Shown: one piece after another, positions 32,201 to 38,217 of the stretch
How the letters are laid out: each line of letters opens with the position of its first letter
How positions within the stretch are numbered: position 1 is the stretch's first letter
Assembly (NCBI GenBank): GCA_023251535.1
Contig: JAHEYP010000015.1
Span: 1 to 64,000 of the forward strand
From: Bacteroidota bacterium
GTDB taxonomy: Bacteria; Bacteroidota; Bacteroidia; AKYH767-A; OLB10
DNA length: 64,000 nucleotides
Reading direction: 5' to 3'
Made by a program: the position numbers and the translations under genes
The notes under the pieces: generated by a model
What the model was told of the DNA's origin: nothing
The model's input: the letters and a program-made list of their open reading frames with translations, nothing else
Databases searched by the model: none

Positions 32201-32869
32201 TTCATCGTTGATTAAGACAATTGTTCCTCCTGTGCTCCAAGTACTAAAAATTTCTTGGAACGAAACATCGAAGCTGATAGGAGAGAATTGCAAAGTTGCA
32301 TCACCTATTCCTGCAGTACTGTTTTTCGATTGCCAGTTTAATAAATTTACGAGAGCCGCATTCGACATGGTGACTCCTTTCGGTTTTCCTGTCGATCCTG
32401 ATGTAAACAAAACATAAGCAGCTGTGTGTTTGGCTTCGTCTAGAGTAATTAAGTTTGATGATGAAGTACTTTTAGTTGTGACATCTACAATACTGAAATT
32501 CCCCTTAGGAAGCGCCGATTTCATTGCCTGATTAGCAACCATGGTTTTTACATTAGCTGTATCGGCCATGTAGTTTAGTCGGTCTGCAGGATATTCAGGG
32601 TCAAATGGGACATAAGCGGCACCTGTTTTCAAGATGGCTAGTATAGCAACCATCAAATCGTACGAACGAGGCAAGCAAACGCCTACGCAGTCTCCTTGGC
32701 GGACACCGTTTTCAAAAAGCGTATTAGCGAAGCCGGAAGCATCGGAATTTAATTGGCTATAAGAAAATAGGCTGCTATCATTTACGGCGATAGCATCTGG
32801 ATTATTTTGAGCAATATTTTCTACCCATTGATGGATAAATCGAAAACCGGTAACAGGTTGATTATTCAT
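26219..32869 (-). CDS. Hybrid NRPS-PKS: A-T-KS-AT-T-aminotransferase, predicted proline loading
   Basis: 2216 residues. There is no C domain before the first A domain (15-495), so this is a loading module. Its specificity positions D201 V202 Q205 F244 I271 A273 H298 V306 V307 K491 (DVQFIAHVVK) resemble the proline code DVQLIAHVVK. Carrier S548. KS 608-1030 with C778 in HTGCSTS (usually DTACSSS), H914 and H954. AT 1129-1425 with GHSIGE (S1226) and HAFHS (1322-1326), the malonyl type. Carrier S1554 in GLDSL. A Gln/Met-rich linker follows at about 1600-1665. A class III PLP aminotransferase spans about 1700-2140, with D1948 and PLP lysine K1976 in TYGKVVGGG. The tail has PGARLGKDPQGNPGWYIPDP. 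No KR, DH, ER or methyltransferase is present, so the beta-keto group should be transaminated, as shown for MycA and ItuA. Confidence 0.93.
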   Translation of the reverse strand: MNNQPVTGFRFIHQWVENIAQNNPDAIAVNDSSLFSYSQLNSDASGFANTLFENGVRQGDCVGVCLPRSYDLMVAILAILKTGAAYVPFDPEYPADRLNYMADTANVKTMVANQAMKSALPKGNFSIVDVTTKSTSSSNLITLDEAKHTAAYVLFTSGSTGKPKGVTMSNAALVNLLNWQSKNSTAGIGDATLQFSPISFDVSFQEIFSTWSTGGTIVLINDEERLNPKLLAEVIESKKITRLFQPFVALQQLMDYADKTNITLTHIREIITAGEQLQITPAIKNFFKRHPNCTLHNHYGPTETHVVTAYQLPKDVEQWVALPPIGTAIDQTELIIVDEQLNPSNEGELLVSGTCLADGYINNPDLTNERFIKHPFDASKRAYKTGDLVRKQDDGNLLYLGRIDGQVKVRGYRIELGEIESALASYPEIQQTAAAVREDIPGRKTLVAYYISNNDIPVPQLRKHLNKHLPDYMMPGAFVRMDAFPRTPSGKTDRKALPAPDTRRPDLGIPYQAPSNEVEQNICSIWEELLMIQPIGVLDNFFELGGNSLMALQCISRLQQYGMQVSITAIYKSPTIRTLAFSLTDQQESENLWEAYRQKNDTGSGKNDDIAVIGMAVKFPGANSIEEFWKNLCEGKESITFFTDEQLNEVPAELRIDPSYVKARGIIENADCFDAAFFGLNPNVAKTADPQQRVFLEVAWNALEHSGYSPDRYKKPIGVFAGMGNNTYYQHNVLSNKEIVDRIGSFLNMTWNEKDYIATRVAYEFNLTGPALSIHTGCSTSLVAITLACESLWNKSCDMALAGGAAITSPVNSGQRYEEGAIYSNDGHTRAFDKEAKGTVFSDGVGAVILKRLSDAIADGDTIYATVKGAALNNDGKLKGSFTAPSIEGQSAAITAAQAKAGIKADSISYIETHGTATPLGDPIEVEGLTKAFRYSTDKNQFCAIGSVKTNFGHLTSAAGVAGFIKTVLCLHHKTLVPNLFYNENNPAIDFKSSPFFVNTELKPWKNNNLPLRAGVSSFGVGGTNAHVILEESPVTEKGSSSRPKQLMTISAKSQAALDRNKELLQKSYSSKSLEELADLSYTLQTGRTAMPFRYFKVIDGLEKGNKSENETVKNLFQGNAQLKATPGGIVFLFPGQGSQYVGMGKTLYNDELVYREAVDACAAILNPLMGLDIRTILFADENDANASELIKQTRYTQPSLFVTGYALAKLWMSWGIKPSAMIGHSIGEFVAATLSGVFSLEDGLTLVATRGKLMQDLPGGSMMSVRMPAADIESQLPNTCSIAAINGAQLCVIAGPENDIEKIRISLEEKEIICKLLHTSHAFHSPMMDPVVKPFTEVVKKIKLNTPQIPIVSTVTTQWLTEKESCDPLYWSGHLRATVKFADAVKQLWTEQPTYVLLECGPRNTASTLARQQATQPGAQKAISSLGDSNQNNSEWNNILQAVGQLWLTGIEIDWNAFYVYEKRKHVAGPLYSFEKTSYWLTPQQQQPMMMQSYFNTQPLQQINLPLQQETTMTTDRKPHLQNELRTLLEDASGMELQHAPIDSNFIELGLDSLLLTQVALSLTRKYGVKITFRQLNEELSSIGAISEFLDQQLPADAIKAAAPSSPQPQAQPILTAMPAANGDMSMQQLMMQQLQLMQQQIMNMSNGQQFQQPAAQAIQPTIADKNSSISKEELTEIKKPFGAIARIEKKSTEQFTPEQEKWLKEFIARYVKQTEKSKAYTQQHRAHLADPRVVTGFKPHLKEITYQPVVNKSKGSRIWDIDGNEYIDILNGFGSNMFGHSPQFIVDAIQKQMEAGYEIGPQHNLAGEVAEKICKMTGSDRAGLCNTGSEAVLGALRIARTVTGKTLVACFNGSYHGINDEVIVRGTKKLKSFPASAGVPDNAVESMLVVDYGTDEAFEILKQRSGELAAILVEPIQSRRSDFQPTEFIKKLRTLCTEKGILLIFDEVITGFRTYPGGAQEFYGIKADLGTYGKVVGGGMPIGVIAGKREYMDALDGGHWEFGNDSTPDIGVTYFAGTFVRHPFALAAAKASLDHMIAKGPALQQQLNNLTERLANEVNAYCKESGVPLKLAHFGSLFKVKYEHEFANAELIYPLMRLKGIHMYDGFPCFLTEAHTNEDVTKIIEAFKSTFAELISLGLIPGNSTSTSTTSNHINGSAKTSVASTSATHEADDQFINPPVPGARLGKDPQGNPGWYIPDPNEPGKFLKYKTNNQ

Positions 32870-33237
32870 TGATTAAACAGTAAAGTGGAATGGTACAGAC
32901 TTATACGAAAAAGCAACCTTAAAGTTGCATGCCGACATAATGATTTGCCCAATAAAAAACTCTTCAATAAACAATGAAAGCGATTGATAATCAATCGGTA
33001 AGTAAAGTAATAGGGATTTGTGGCGTGAAGAAACAACTTAGATTTATTCATAACCAATGAATTAGGTTTAGAATCCGAGGGGCATTAACGAGGTAAATGT
33101 AAATAAAACTACTGTTTTTAAAGCGCTTGCTTTATGAAAGAATGAACAGGAGTAAAAGTGATTATGAGTGGTTATGCTGTTGACGAGAAAATCTGATAGA
33201 AGATATATTTTATTGGTTTTTAATGTTTTGCAATTAA
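32870..33237. other. Intergenic region upstream of the NRPS/PKS operon
   Basis: The region between the NRPS/PKS start and the efp terminator is A+T-rich and holds no convincing gene. A 63-codon minus-strand frame overlaps the synthase start and has no protein-like pattern. The one clear structure is the palindrome at 32981-32997. I found no full TANNTTTG with a correctly spaced TTG, so the operon promoter is not placed. Confidence 0.5.
32981..32997. promoter_or_regulatory. Perfect 17-bp palindrome upstream of the NRPS/PKS operon
   Basis: CGATTGAT-A-ATCAATCG is centred 120 bases before the synthase ATG. Its core TGATAATCA is also the core of the palindrome at 35203-35223 and of the E. coli Fur box. 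The position fits an operator for the biosynthetic operon. The regulator is not known. Confidence 0.45.
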
Positions 33238-33266
33238 AAAAGCCGACACTTTTGATGTCGGCTTTT
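33238..33266 (-). terminator. Intrinsic terminator of the rpsF-rpsR-rplI-efp operon
   Basis: An 11-bp perfect stem (AAAAGCCGACA with TGTCGGCTTTT) closes a 7-base loop. On the minus strand it is followed by six T. It lies 20 bases after the efp stop. Confidence 0.88.
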
Positions 33267-33286
33267 AATAAGATAATTGAAAGTGT

Positions 33287-33847
33287 TTATTTCACACGCT
33301 CAACATACGATCCTGTACGGGTATCGATTTTAATTTTTTGACCTTCTTCAACGAATAATGGAACGTTTACGATTGCACCGTTTTCCATTGTTGCCGGTTT
33401 AAGGGTGTTTGTTGCAGTATCACCTTTAAGGCCTGGTTCGCAATAAGTAATTACCATTTCTACGAAAGTAGGAGGCTCAGCAAGGATAGGCATATCGCTT
33501 TCAAAAGAAACCTTAACTTCCATCCCTTCTTTGATAAATTTCAAAGAATCGCCAAAAAGTTCACCGGGAACAGAAACTTGTTCGAAATTTTCCTGGTCCA
33601 TGCAAACAAGGAAATCTCCATCTGCATAAAGGTATTCCATCATTTTGTATTCAACACGAGCAATTTCAACTTCTTCTCCTGAGCGGAAGCGGTTTTCAAG
33701 CAATTTGCCGGTTTTGATATTACGCATTTTACCTTGGTAAAACGCTCTTAAGTTTCCTGGTGTACGGTGTTGCCATTCAACGATAACACAAAGTTCACCA
33801 TTATAACGAAGGACTGTTCCTACATGTACGTCGCCGGTTGTAGCCAT
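33287..33847 (-). CDS. efp: Elongation factor P with Asn at the loop tip
   Basis: 186 residues with three beta-barrel domains. EF-P enters between P and E sites and relieves stalling at polyproline. The domain I loop reads HRTPGNLRAF, so N32 aligns with the modified K34 of E. coli (VKPGKGQAF); there is no Lys or Arg at the tip, and R34 is two residues on. The C-terminal PGLKGDTAT and VDTRTGSYVERVK are standard. It is the last gene of the rpsF operon, 88 bases after rplI. No EpmA, EpmB or EarP gene lies in the window. Confidence 0.96.
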   Translation of the reverse strand: MATTGDVHVGTVLRYNGELCVIVEWQHRTPGNLRAFYQGKMRNIKTGKLLENRFRSGEEVEIARVEYKMMEYLYADGDFLVCMDQENFEQVSVPGELFGDSLKFIKEGMEVKVSFESDMPILAEPPTFVEMVITYCEPGLKGDTATNTLKPATMENGAIVNVPLFVEEGQKIKIDTRTGSYVERVK

Positions 33848-33935
33848 TTTTTTAAGGTATTAGTTAGCTTTCGCTTTTGTTCTTAATGAAGAAGGCAGAG
33901 TGAAAACCCTGCCTTCTAAGGAATTTATCGTGAAA

Positions 33936-34382
33936 TTATCCTTCAGCTACTTCGAAGTTTAATTTTGCACGGATATCTCTGTGAACGATAACTTCAGCAG
34001 CGTATGATCCGGTTTTCTTAATGTGTTCTTCCGGCATTACAATGTGTTTTTTATCGATTTCATATCCCATTGATTTTAGTTTTTCAACTAATTGCTGAGA
34101 AGTGATTGATCCGAATAATTTTCCGTTTTCACCCACTTTAGCACCAATGGTTAATGTTACGCTTTCAAGTTTCGCTACTAATGCATCAGCATCTTGACGT
34201 AACTTGTTAAGTTTATGTGCGCGTTGTTTAACTACTTCAGCGTGAATCTTCTTGTTAGAATCGTTTGCAATTACTGCAAATCCACGAGGAATCAAGTAGT
34301 TAAGGCCAAATCCGTTACGAACTTTTACGATATCGTCGGCGTAGCCCAGGTTTTTTATGTCTTGTTTAAGAATTACTTCCAT
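33936..34382 (-). CDS. rplI: Ribosomal protein bL9
   Basis: 148 residues. The N-terminal domain MEVILKQDIKNLGYADDIVKVRNGFGLNYLIP binds 23S rRNA near the L1 stalk. A long helix (about 40-75) leads to the C-terminal domain with GKLFGSITSQQL. bL9 suppresses frameshifting in E. coli. It lies 21 bases behind rpsR. Confidence 0.97.
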   Translation of the reverse strand: MEVILKQDIKNLGYADDIVKVRNGFGLNYLIPRGFAVIANDSNKKIHAEVVKQRAHKLNKLRQDADALVAKLESVTLTIGAKVGENGKLFGSITSQQLVEKLKSMGYEIDKKHIVMPEEHIKKTGSYAAEVIVHRDIRAKLNFEVAEG

Positions 34383-34403
34383 GGTTATTTGTCCTCCGTT
34401 CGC

Positions 34404-34679
34404 TTATTTGAATAAGTCAGCAACATAAGGCATTAATGCTAAGTGACGTGCACGTGCAATAGCTTGCCCAACTTTACGCTGATATTTTAATGATGTTCCT
34501 GTTAAACGACGTGGAAGAATTTTTCCTTGTTCGTTCACAAATTTCGTTAAGAAAGTAGCATCCTTGTAATCGATGTATTTGATACCAATTTTCTTAAAAC
34601 GACAGTATTTTTTCTTGTTAACCTCTACTGCCGGCGGGTTGAGGTAACGGATTTCTCCATTTACGTGTTGTGTTGCCAT
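34404..34679 (-). CDS. rpsR: Ribosomal protein bS18
   Basis: 91 residues. bS18 forms a pair with bS6 on the 30S platform. [18 protein letters not shown], then [20 protein letters not shown], are the family core. Only one Cys remains, so it is a zinc-free form. It lies 15 bases after rpsF. Confidence 0.97.
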   Translation of the reverse strand: MATQHVNGEIRYLNPPAVEVNKKKYCRFKKIGIKYIDYKDATFLTKFVNEQGKILPRRLTGTSLKYQRKVGQAIARARHLALMPYVADLFK

Positions 34680-34694
34680 GTTCGGTTTCGAGTT

Positions 34695-35054
34695 TTAAGA
34701 TACTGATTCTTCTTGTTTCTTTTGAGCTGCGTTTTTGCGCTTTCTCTCGTTGTACGCAACTGCGTGTTTGTCGAGTGCAATTGTTAGGAAACGCATGATT
34801 CGCTCATCCCTTTTATACTCGATTTCCATTTTAGCGATCAACGTTGGATCAGCTTGGAATTCGAATAAGAAGTAGAACCCTGTGTTCTTCTTCTGAATAG
34901 GGTAGGCCAGCTTGCGTAATCCCCAATTGTTCTCGTGAACAATTACGGCTCCGTTGTCGGAGAGGAATTTACGATACTTTGCAACCGCTTCGTCTACCTG
35001 CTCTTGTAAAAGAACCGGCGTAAGTACGATTACGGTTTCATACTGCTTGGTCAT
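34695..35054 (-). CDS. rpsF: Ribosomal protein bS6
   Basis: 119 residues, a ferredoxin-like fold that binds bS18. [13 protein letters not shown], the [22 protein letters not shown] strands and [17 protein letters not shown] are typical, with a Lys/Glu-rich tail. It is the first gene of the operon, 53 bases downstream of a strong promoter match. Confidence 0.97.
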   Translation of the reverse strand: MTKQYETVIVLTPVLLQEQVDEAVAKYRKFLSDNGAVIVHENNWGLRKLAYPIQKKNTGFYFLFEFQADPTLIAKMEIEYKRDERIMRFLTIALDKHAVAYNERKRKNAAQKKQEESVS

Positions 35055-35106
35055 TTTTTTTTGAATTTTGTTAATTGTTTTTCAATACCCCGCTTTTACG
35101 GGAGCG

Positions 35107-35138
35107 CAAAGATAGTGAAAATGATATCAATTTCCCAA
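35107..35138 (-). promoter_or_regulatory. Promoter of the rpsF-rpsR-rplI-efp operon
   Basis: On the minus strand TTG (35138-35136), 21 bases, then TATCTTTG (35114-35107). The box is followed by CGCTCC, making TATCTTTGCGCTCC identical to the rpsL promoter start. Confidence 0.75.
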
Positions 35139-35202
35139 TAAAAAGTTGATTGGGAGTGACGCAACCGCTTTGATCGATAGTTTATCGGTATTTACTCGAT
35201 TA

Positions 35203-35223
35203 AGATATTGATAATCAATATCT
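35203..35223. promoter_or_regulatory. Perfect 21-bp palindrome resembling a Fur box
   Basis: Positions 35204-35222 read GATATTGATAATCAATATC and match 17 of 19 bases of the E. coli Fur consensus GATAATGATAATCATTATC. The full palindrome has 10-base arms around one A. It sits 4 bases beyond the ABC permease stop and about 65-85 bases upstream of the rpsF -33 element. Its function is unknown; it may be an operator or a small transcript-end hairpin. Confidence 0.4.
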
Positions 35224-35226
35224 AAT

Positions 35227-36459
35227 CTATTCGTAGCGGAGGGCTTCGATCGGGTCGAGTTTCGCTGCTTTTACAGCAGGATAAAATCCACTGGCTACGC
35301 CAACTACAAAACAGAGCGAAAATCCGACCAGCATCCATAGCCACGGAATGATTAGTCCGCCGCCCGTTGCCGATGACACTAAATTGCCAATTAAGATTCC
35401 TAAAACTACTCCTGCAACTCCACCCATCTGACAAATCAAAATGGCTTCCATGAGGAACTGCTGACGGATGTTATGCTGCGTAGCTCCTAGCGATTTTCTA
35501 ATTCCGATTTCTCTCGTTCTTTCCGTTACCGATACCAGCATAATATTCATTAATCCGATGGCTGCGCCTAAGAGTGTAATTCCTCCAATGAAAATGGCCG
35601 CACTTCTCAAGTAAATAAGGTTCTCGAATAACGATTTCGATAGGCTGTCACTCTGGGTGATTTCAAATGAGTTGTCAGCCCCCACAGGATCTTTTCTTAT
35701 CACTCTCATTCTTCCCGTCGCCTGCCCTGTAGCGCCATCCATGTCGTCAACACTCATGGCTTTTACTGTGATAGAGTAGGAGTTATTGTCGGTGAGGTAA
35801 TATTGCTTCGCATATGATATCGGAATCAAACAGATTTTATCACCTCCAAAACCCATGCTGCTACCTTTTTCTCCAAGTGTTGCTATCACTCTGAATTTAT
35901 TGCTGCCTACATTCACAAAAGCATCGATAGCCGATTTGTTCGGGAATAGTTTGTCGGTTACTTCTTTTCCTAAAATACATACCGCGCTGTTTGCTGAAAT
36001 GTCGTCTTTGGTGATGTTTCTTCCAGCTTCTAACGTATATCCAACCACATCTAGATAGTTCTCGTCGCCACCCATTACCATGATATTCGGATTCGTTTTT
36101 TCATTCGCGAATTTTACCGAACCTACAGGAGTAACCATAGCAGAAATCCCGACTGTTCCGGGAAAGTCGAAACCGTCTTTGAATCGAATAGCTTCGTTGT
36201 AGGTAATCGGTTTGTAAACTTTTGTTTTTACATGCCCTCTACCCATCTTCATTACCATACTCGAATTACGAATGGTGATGGAGTTGCTACCCATACTCGA
36301 AAAGGAGTTGTTGAGTGAGTTGCGTACCGCATCAATCGACGTGAGTGTCCCCACTAGCGCCATAATCCCTAACGCAATAATCAGCACGGTTAATGATGCC
36401 CTAAGTTTCTGGCTTTTGATGGCCTGAACCGATATCTTGATGTTTTCTTTTGAAGTCAC
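35227..36459 (-). CDS. MacB-like ABC transporter permease
   Basis: 410 residues. One N-terminal membrane helix (about 18-40), a large periplasmic MacB_PCD-type domain (about 45-280), and three C-terminal helices with the FtsX-type segment [25 protein letters not shown]. Such proteins pair with a LolD/MacB-type ATPase and move lipoproteins, peptides or drugs across the envelope by mechanotransmission. No ATPase gene is adjacent. The start is GTG. A TACTTTTG box at 36471-36464 (minus) lies only a few bases before it, so a near-leaderless transcript is possible. Substrate unknown; a role in exporting the nearby NRPS product is only a thought. Confidence 0.88.
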   Translation of the reverse strand: MTSKENIKISVQAIKSQKLRASLTVLIIALGIMALVGTLTSIDAVRNSLNNSFSSMGSNSITIRNSSMVMKMGRGHVKTKVYKPITYNEAIRFKDGFDFPGTVGISAMVTPVGSVKFANEKTNPNIMVMGGDENYLDVVGYTLEAGRNITKDDISANSAVCILGKEVTDKLFPNKSAIDAFVNVGSNKFRVIATLGEKGSSMGFGGDKICLIPISYAKQYYLTDNNSYSITVKAMSVDDMDGATGQATGRMRVIRKDPVGADNSFEITQSDSLSKSLFENLIYLRSAAIFIGGITLLGAAIGLMNIMLVSVTERTREIGIRKSLGATQHNIRQQFLMEAILICQMGGVAGVVLGILIGNLVSSATGGGLIIPWLWMLVGFSLCFVVGVASGFYPAVKAAKLDPIEALRYE

Positions 36460-36533
36460 GTACCAAAAGTACTCTGCTTTATTGAATCCTACAGGAATTT
36501 TATGAAGAATTGCTGGATTTTATCGCTGAAGTG

Positions 36534-36563
36534 TTGTTTTGAGCACCTTTTTTCGTAAAATTG
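36534..36563 (+). promoter_or_regulatory. Promoter of the small Cys/His-rich protein gene
   Basis: TTG at 36534-36536, 19 bases, then TAAAATTG at 36556-36563, one base off TANNTTTG. The ATG is 28 bases downstream. Confidence 0.5.
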
Positions 36564-36591
36564 CGTTACAATTCAAATTAAAGATCAAAAC

Positions 36592-36849
36592 ATGAAAAAA
36601 TTATTTGTGATTGCTACCCTGATTGCTTTTTGCTCTGCAGGTGTTGCTACAGCTCAATCGGCTGATAAGGTTTCTCAACAAGCACCAGCTAAAACTACTC
36701 AGAAAGATGAGAAGAAAGATGGTAAGTCATGCTGCAAAAAAGGCGGTGATGCTAAGGCTTGTTCTTCTAAGGATGAAAAAGCAGGTGCTTCTAAAGCTTG
36801 TTGCAAAGGCGGATCTCACGATCACGCTAAAACTGAAGAGAAAAAATAA
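36592..36849 (+). CDS. Small exported Lys/Cys/His-rich protein, possible metal binder
   Basis: 85 residues, no family recognised. Residues 1-22 are a signal peptide ending in ATAQ. The mature part is very polar, with many Lys, Ala, Asp and Glu, and carries C47-C48 (SCCKKGG), C57, C70-C71 (ACCKGGS), then H76 and H78 (SHDHAK). Paired Cys near His fits metal binding or thiol chemistry in the periplasm; this is inference. It is a single gene with its own promoter and terminator, placed between two minus-strand units. Confidence 0.75.
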   Translation: MKKLFVIATLIAFCSAGVATAQSADKVSQQAPAKTTQKDEKKDGKSCCKKGGDAKACSSKDEKAGASKACCKGGSHDHAKTEEKK

Positions 36850-36867
36850 TTCTCTCCTCGAGAATAA

Positions 36868-36896
36868 AAAAAATCCCGGTTTTGCCGGGATTTTTT
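36868..36896. terminator. Bidirectional intrinsic terminator
   Basis: AAAAATCCCGG pairs with CCGGGATTTTT around a five-base TTTTG loop. A run of A on the left and T on the right let it work on both strands. It ends the small exported protein gene (+) and the long envelope operon (-), whose last stop is at 36900. Confidence 0.88.
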
Positions 36897-36899
36897 GTT

Positions 36900-37601
36900 T
36901 TATAATAGTTCTTGCAGTTCTTTCAGATGATGTATCGTAATTACATCGCGATGCGCGCTGCCCGTCTTTGTTCCCGACATCAAATGCACCGCTCGCATTC
37001 CAGCATTTAAGGCTCCTACAATGTCGGTTTCGTAGGTGTCGCCTATCATTAAACAGTTTTGTGGCGACGATGCTCCTGTAGCTTCCATCACGTAGCGAAA
37101 TATGCCCGGATCAGGTTTGTTGATGCCTACTACTTCCGATATAAATACATGTTCGAAGTATTTGTGGAGTCCCGATGCTTGCATCTTCGTATGTTGCGAT
37201 TCTTTGAATCCATTCGTGATAATCGAGAGATGATATCTTCCTTTTATCGATTCTAATAGTTCAATTGTTCCGTCAATTAAATTGCTCTTTCTTGGCGTGA
37301 TGCTGATGAATTGATCGGCGAGTTTGTTTACTAAATGATCATTGTCGATGCCGAATTCTTGAAAGGTATTCTTGAAACGATTTACGCGAACTGCTTCTTT
37401 TCCGATTTTATTTTCAGCATATAATCCCCACAGTTTTTCATTGTTGTTTTTATAGACTTCGTGAAATTTGTCGAAGCCTGAAAAGCCTAAACTTTGTAGT
37501 TCTAATTCGTGAAATAATTCCGATAGACTTTCTTCTGCATTGCGATCTGTATCCCATAAGGTATGATCTAAGTCGAAATACAGGTGTGTGATGTTTTTCA
37601 T
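36900..37601 (-). CDS. HAD-superfamily hydrolase, YjjG-like nucleotidase
   Basis: 233 residues. HAD motifs: DLDHTLWD with nucleophile D10 and D12, ITNG (motif II), the Lys in NKPDPGIF (motif III) and GDTYETDI (motif IV). A helical cap lies between motifs I and II. Length and layout match the YjjG/YfnB group that removes phosphate from (often non-canonical) pyrimidine nucleotides. Its place after upp in the same operon fits pyrimidine salvage. The start overlaps the stop of the upstream membrane protein gene by four bases. Confidence 0.85.
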   Translation of the reverse strand: MKNITHLYFDLDHTLWDTDRNAEESLSELFHELELQSLGFSGFDKFHEVYKNNNEKLWGLYAENKIGKEAVRVNRFKNTFQEFGIDNDHLVNKLADQFISITPRKSNLIDGTIELLESIKGRYHLSIITNGFKESQHTKMQASGLHKYFEHVFISEVVGINKPDPGIFRYVMEATGASSPQNCLMIGDTYETDIVGALNAGMRAVHLMSGTKTGSAHRDVITIHHLKELQELL

Positions 37602-38173
37602 TTTATAATTTGTTCCTGCAAGTCTCTTACATTGTTTGCATGGAATATTTCAAATAGTGATGTCATTAATATCGACCATGAAAGAATGGAGATGAACATA
37701 TAAAGAAAGATTTTCTTTTTGTTGCTTTCAAGGTTGTTGGCAATGAGTGTTCCTAATGGAATTGAAAGGATAATTGGTGTTACAATGGCAATTCCCGATA
37801 GCCCGTACTTCAACCAGATTTTTACAATCCGTCGGTTTCTTTTGGTAAAGACTTTTTTTGCTTCTTGCTTTTTGTCGATGTATTCATAATGGATAACAAC
37901 AGGTACATCTACATCGGCAATGGGTTCAGAAAATGTTTCTTTCTTTCCGAATGTTTCGTTGAATTTGAATTTGATAACCATCCAGATATCGTGCAGTTTT
38001 TCTGAGAAGAAAGTAAAAGCAAATACTCCCAACATCCCTCCGAAAACACTATAGCCTACTGTCTCGAAGAAAGAGAAGTTGTAGCGTTGATCGAAATAGG
38101 CAAAGGGAGGACCAGCAACGAATTTTACGCTGCTAAGTAGAATTACTTGTATGATCTTCCAAATTTCTCCCAT
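37598..38173 (-). CDS. Membrane protein of unknown function
   Basis: 191 residues from the ATG at 38173 (a GTG just before it would add one residue). About four hydrophobic segments: near the N-terminus, at 45-60, at 120-145 (YGLSGIAIVTPIILSIPLG) and at 155-175. A charged loop of about 50 residues lies in the middle. The TP(x)ILSIPLGT segment is a little like small multidrug-export family proteins, but I do not assign it. It lies between upp and the HAD gene in one operon. Confidence 0.7.
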   Translation of the reverse strand: MGEIWKIIQVILLSSVKFVAGPPFAYFDQRYNFSFFETVGYSVFGGMLGVFAFTFFSEKLHDIWMVIKFKFNETFGKKETFSEPIADVDVPVVIHYEYIDKKQEAKKVFTKRNRRIVKIWLKYGLSGIAIVTPIILSIPLGTLIANNLESNKKKIFLYMFISILSWSILMTSLFEIFHANNVRDLQEQIIK

Positions 38174-38217
38174 CACGAAAATTGCTTTTTGTTAAGCACT
38201 AAATCCGAAGGGTTTTG

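Noticed and set aside
20719-32869. Siderophore cluster
   Set aside because: A Fur-like palindrome was tempting, but there is no catechol, hydroxamate or heterocyclisation domain, no TonB receptor and no siderophore exporter in the window.
32866-33057. A 63-codon frame directly before the NRPS/PKS gene
   Set aside because: Overlaps the true start, has odd composition and contains the palindrome at 32981; not supported as a leader peptide.
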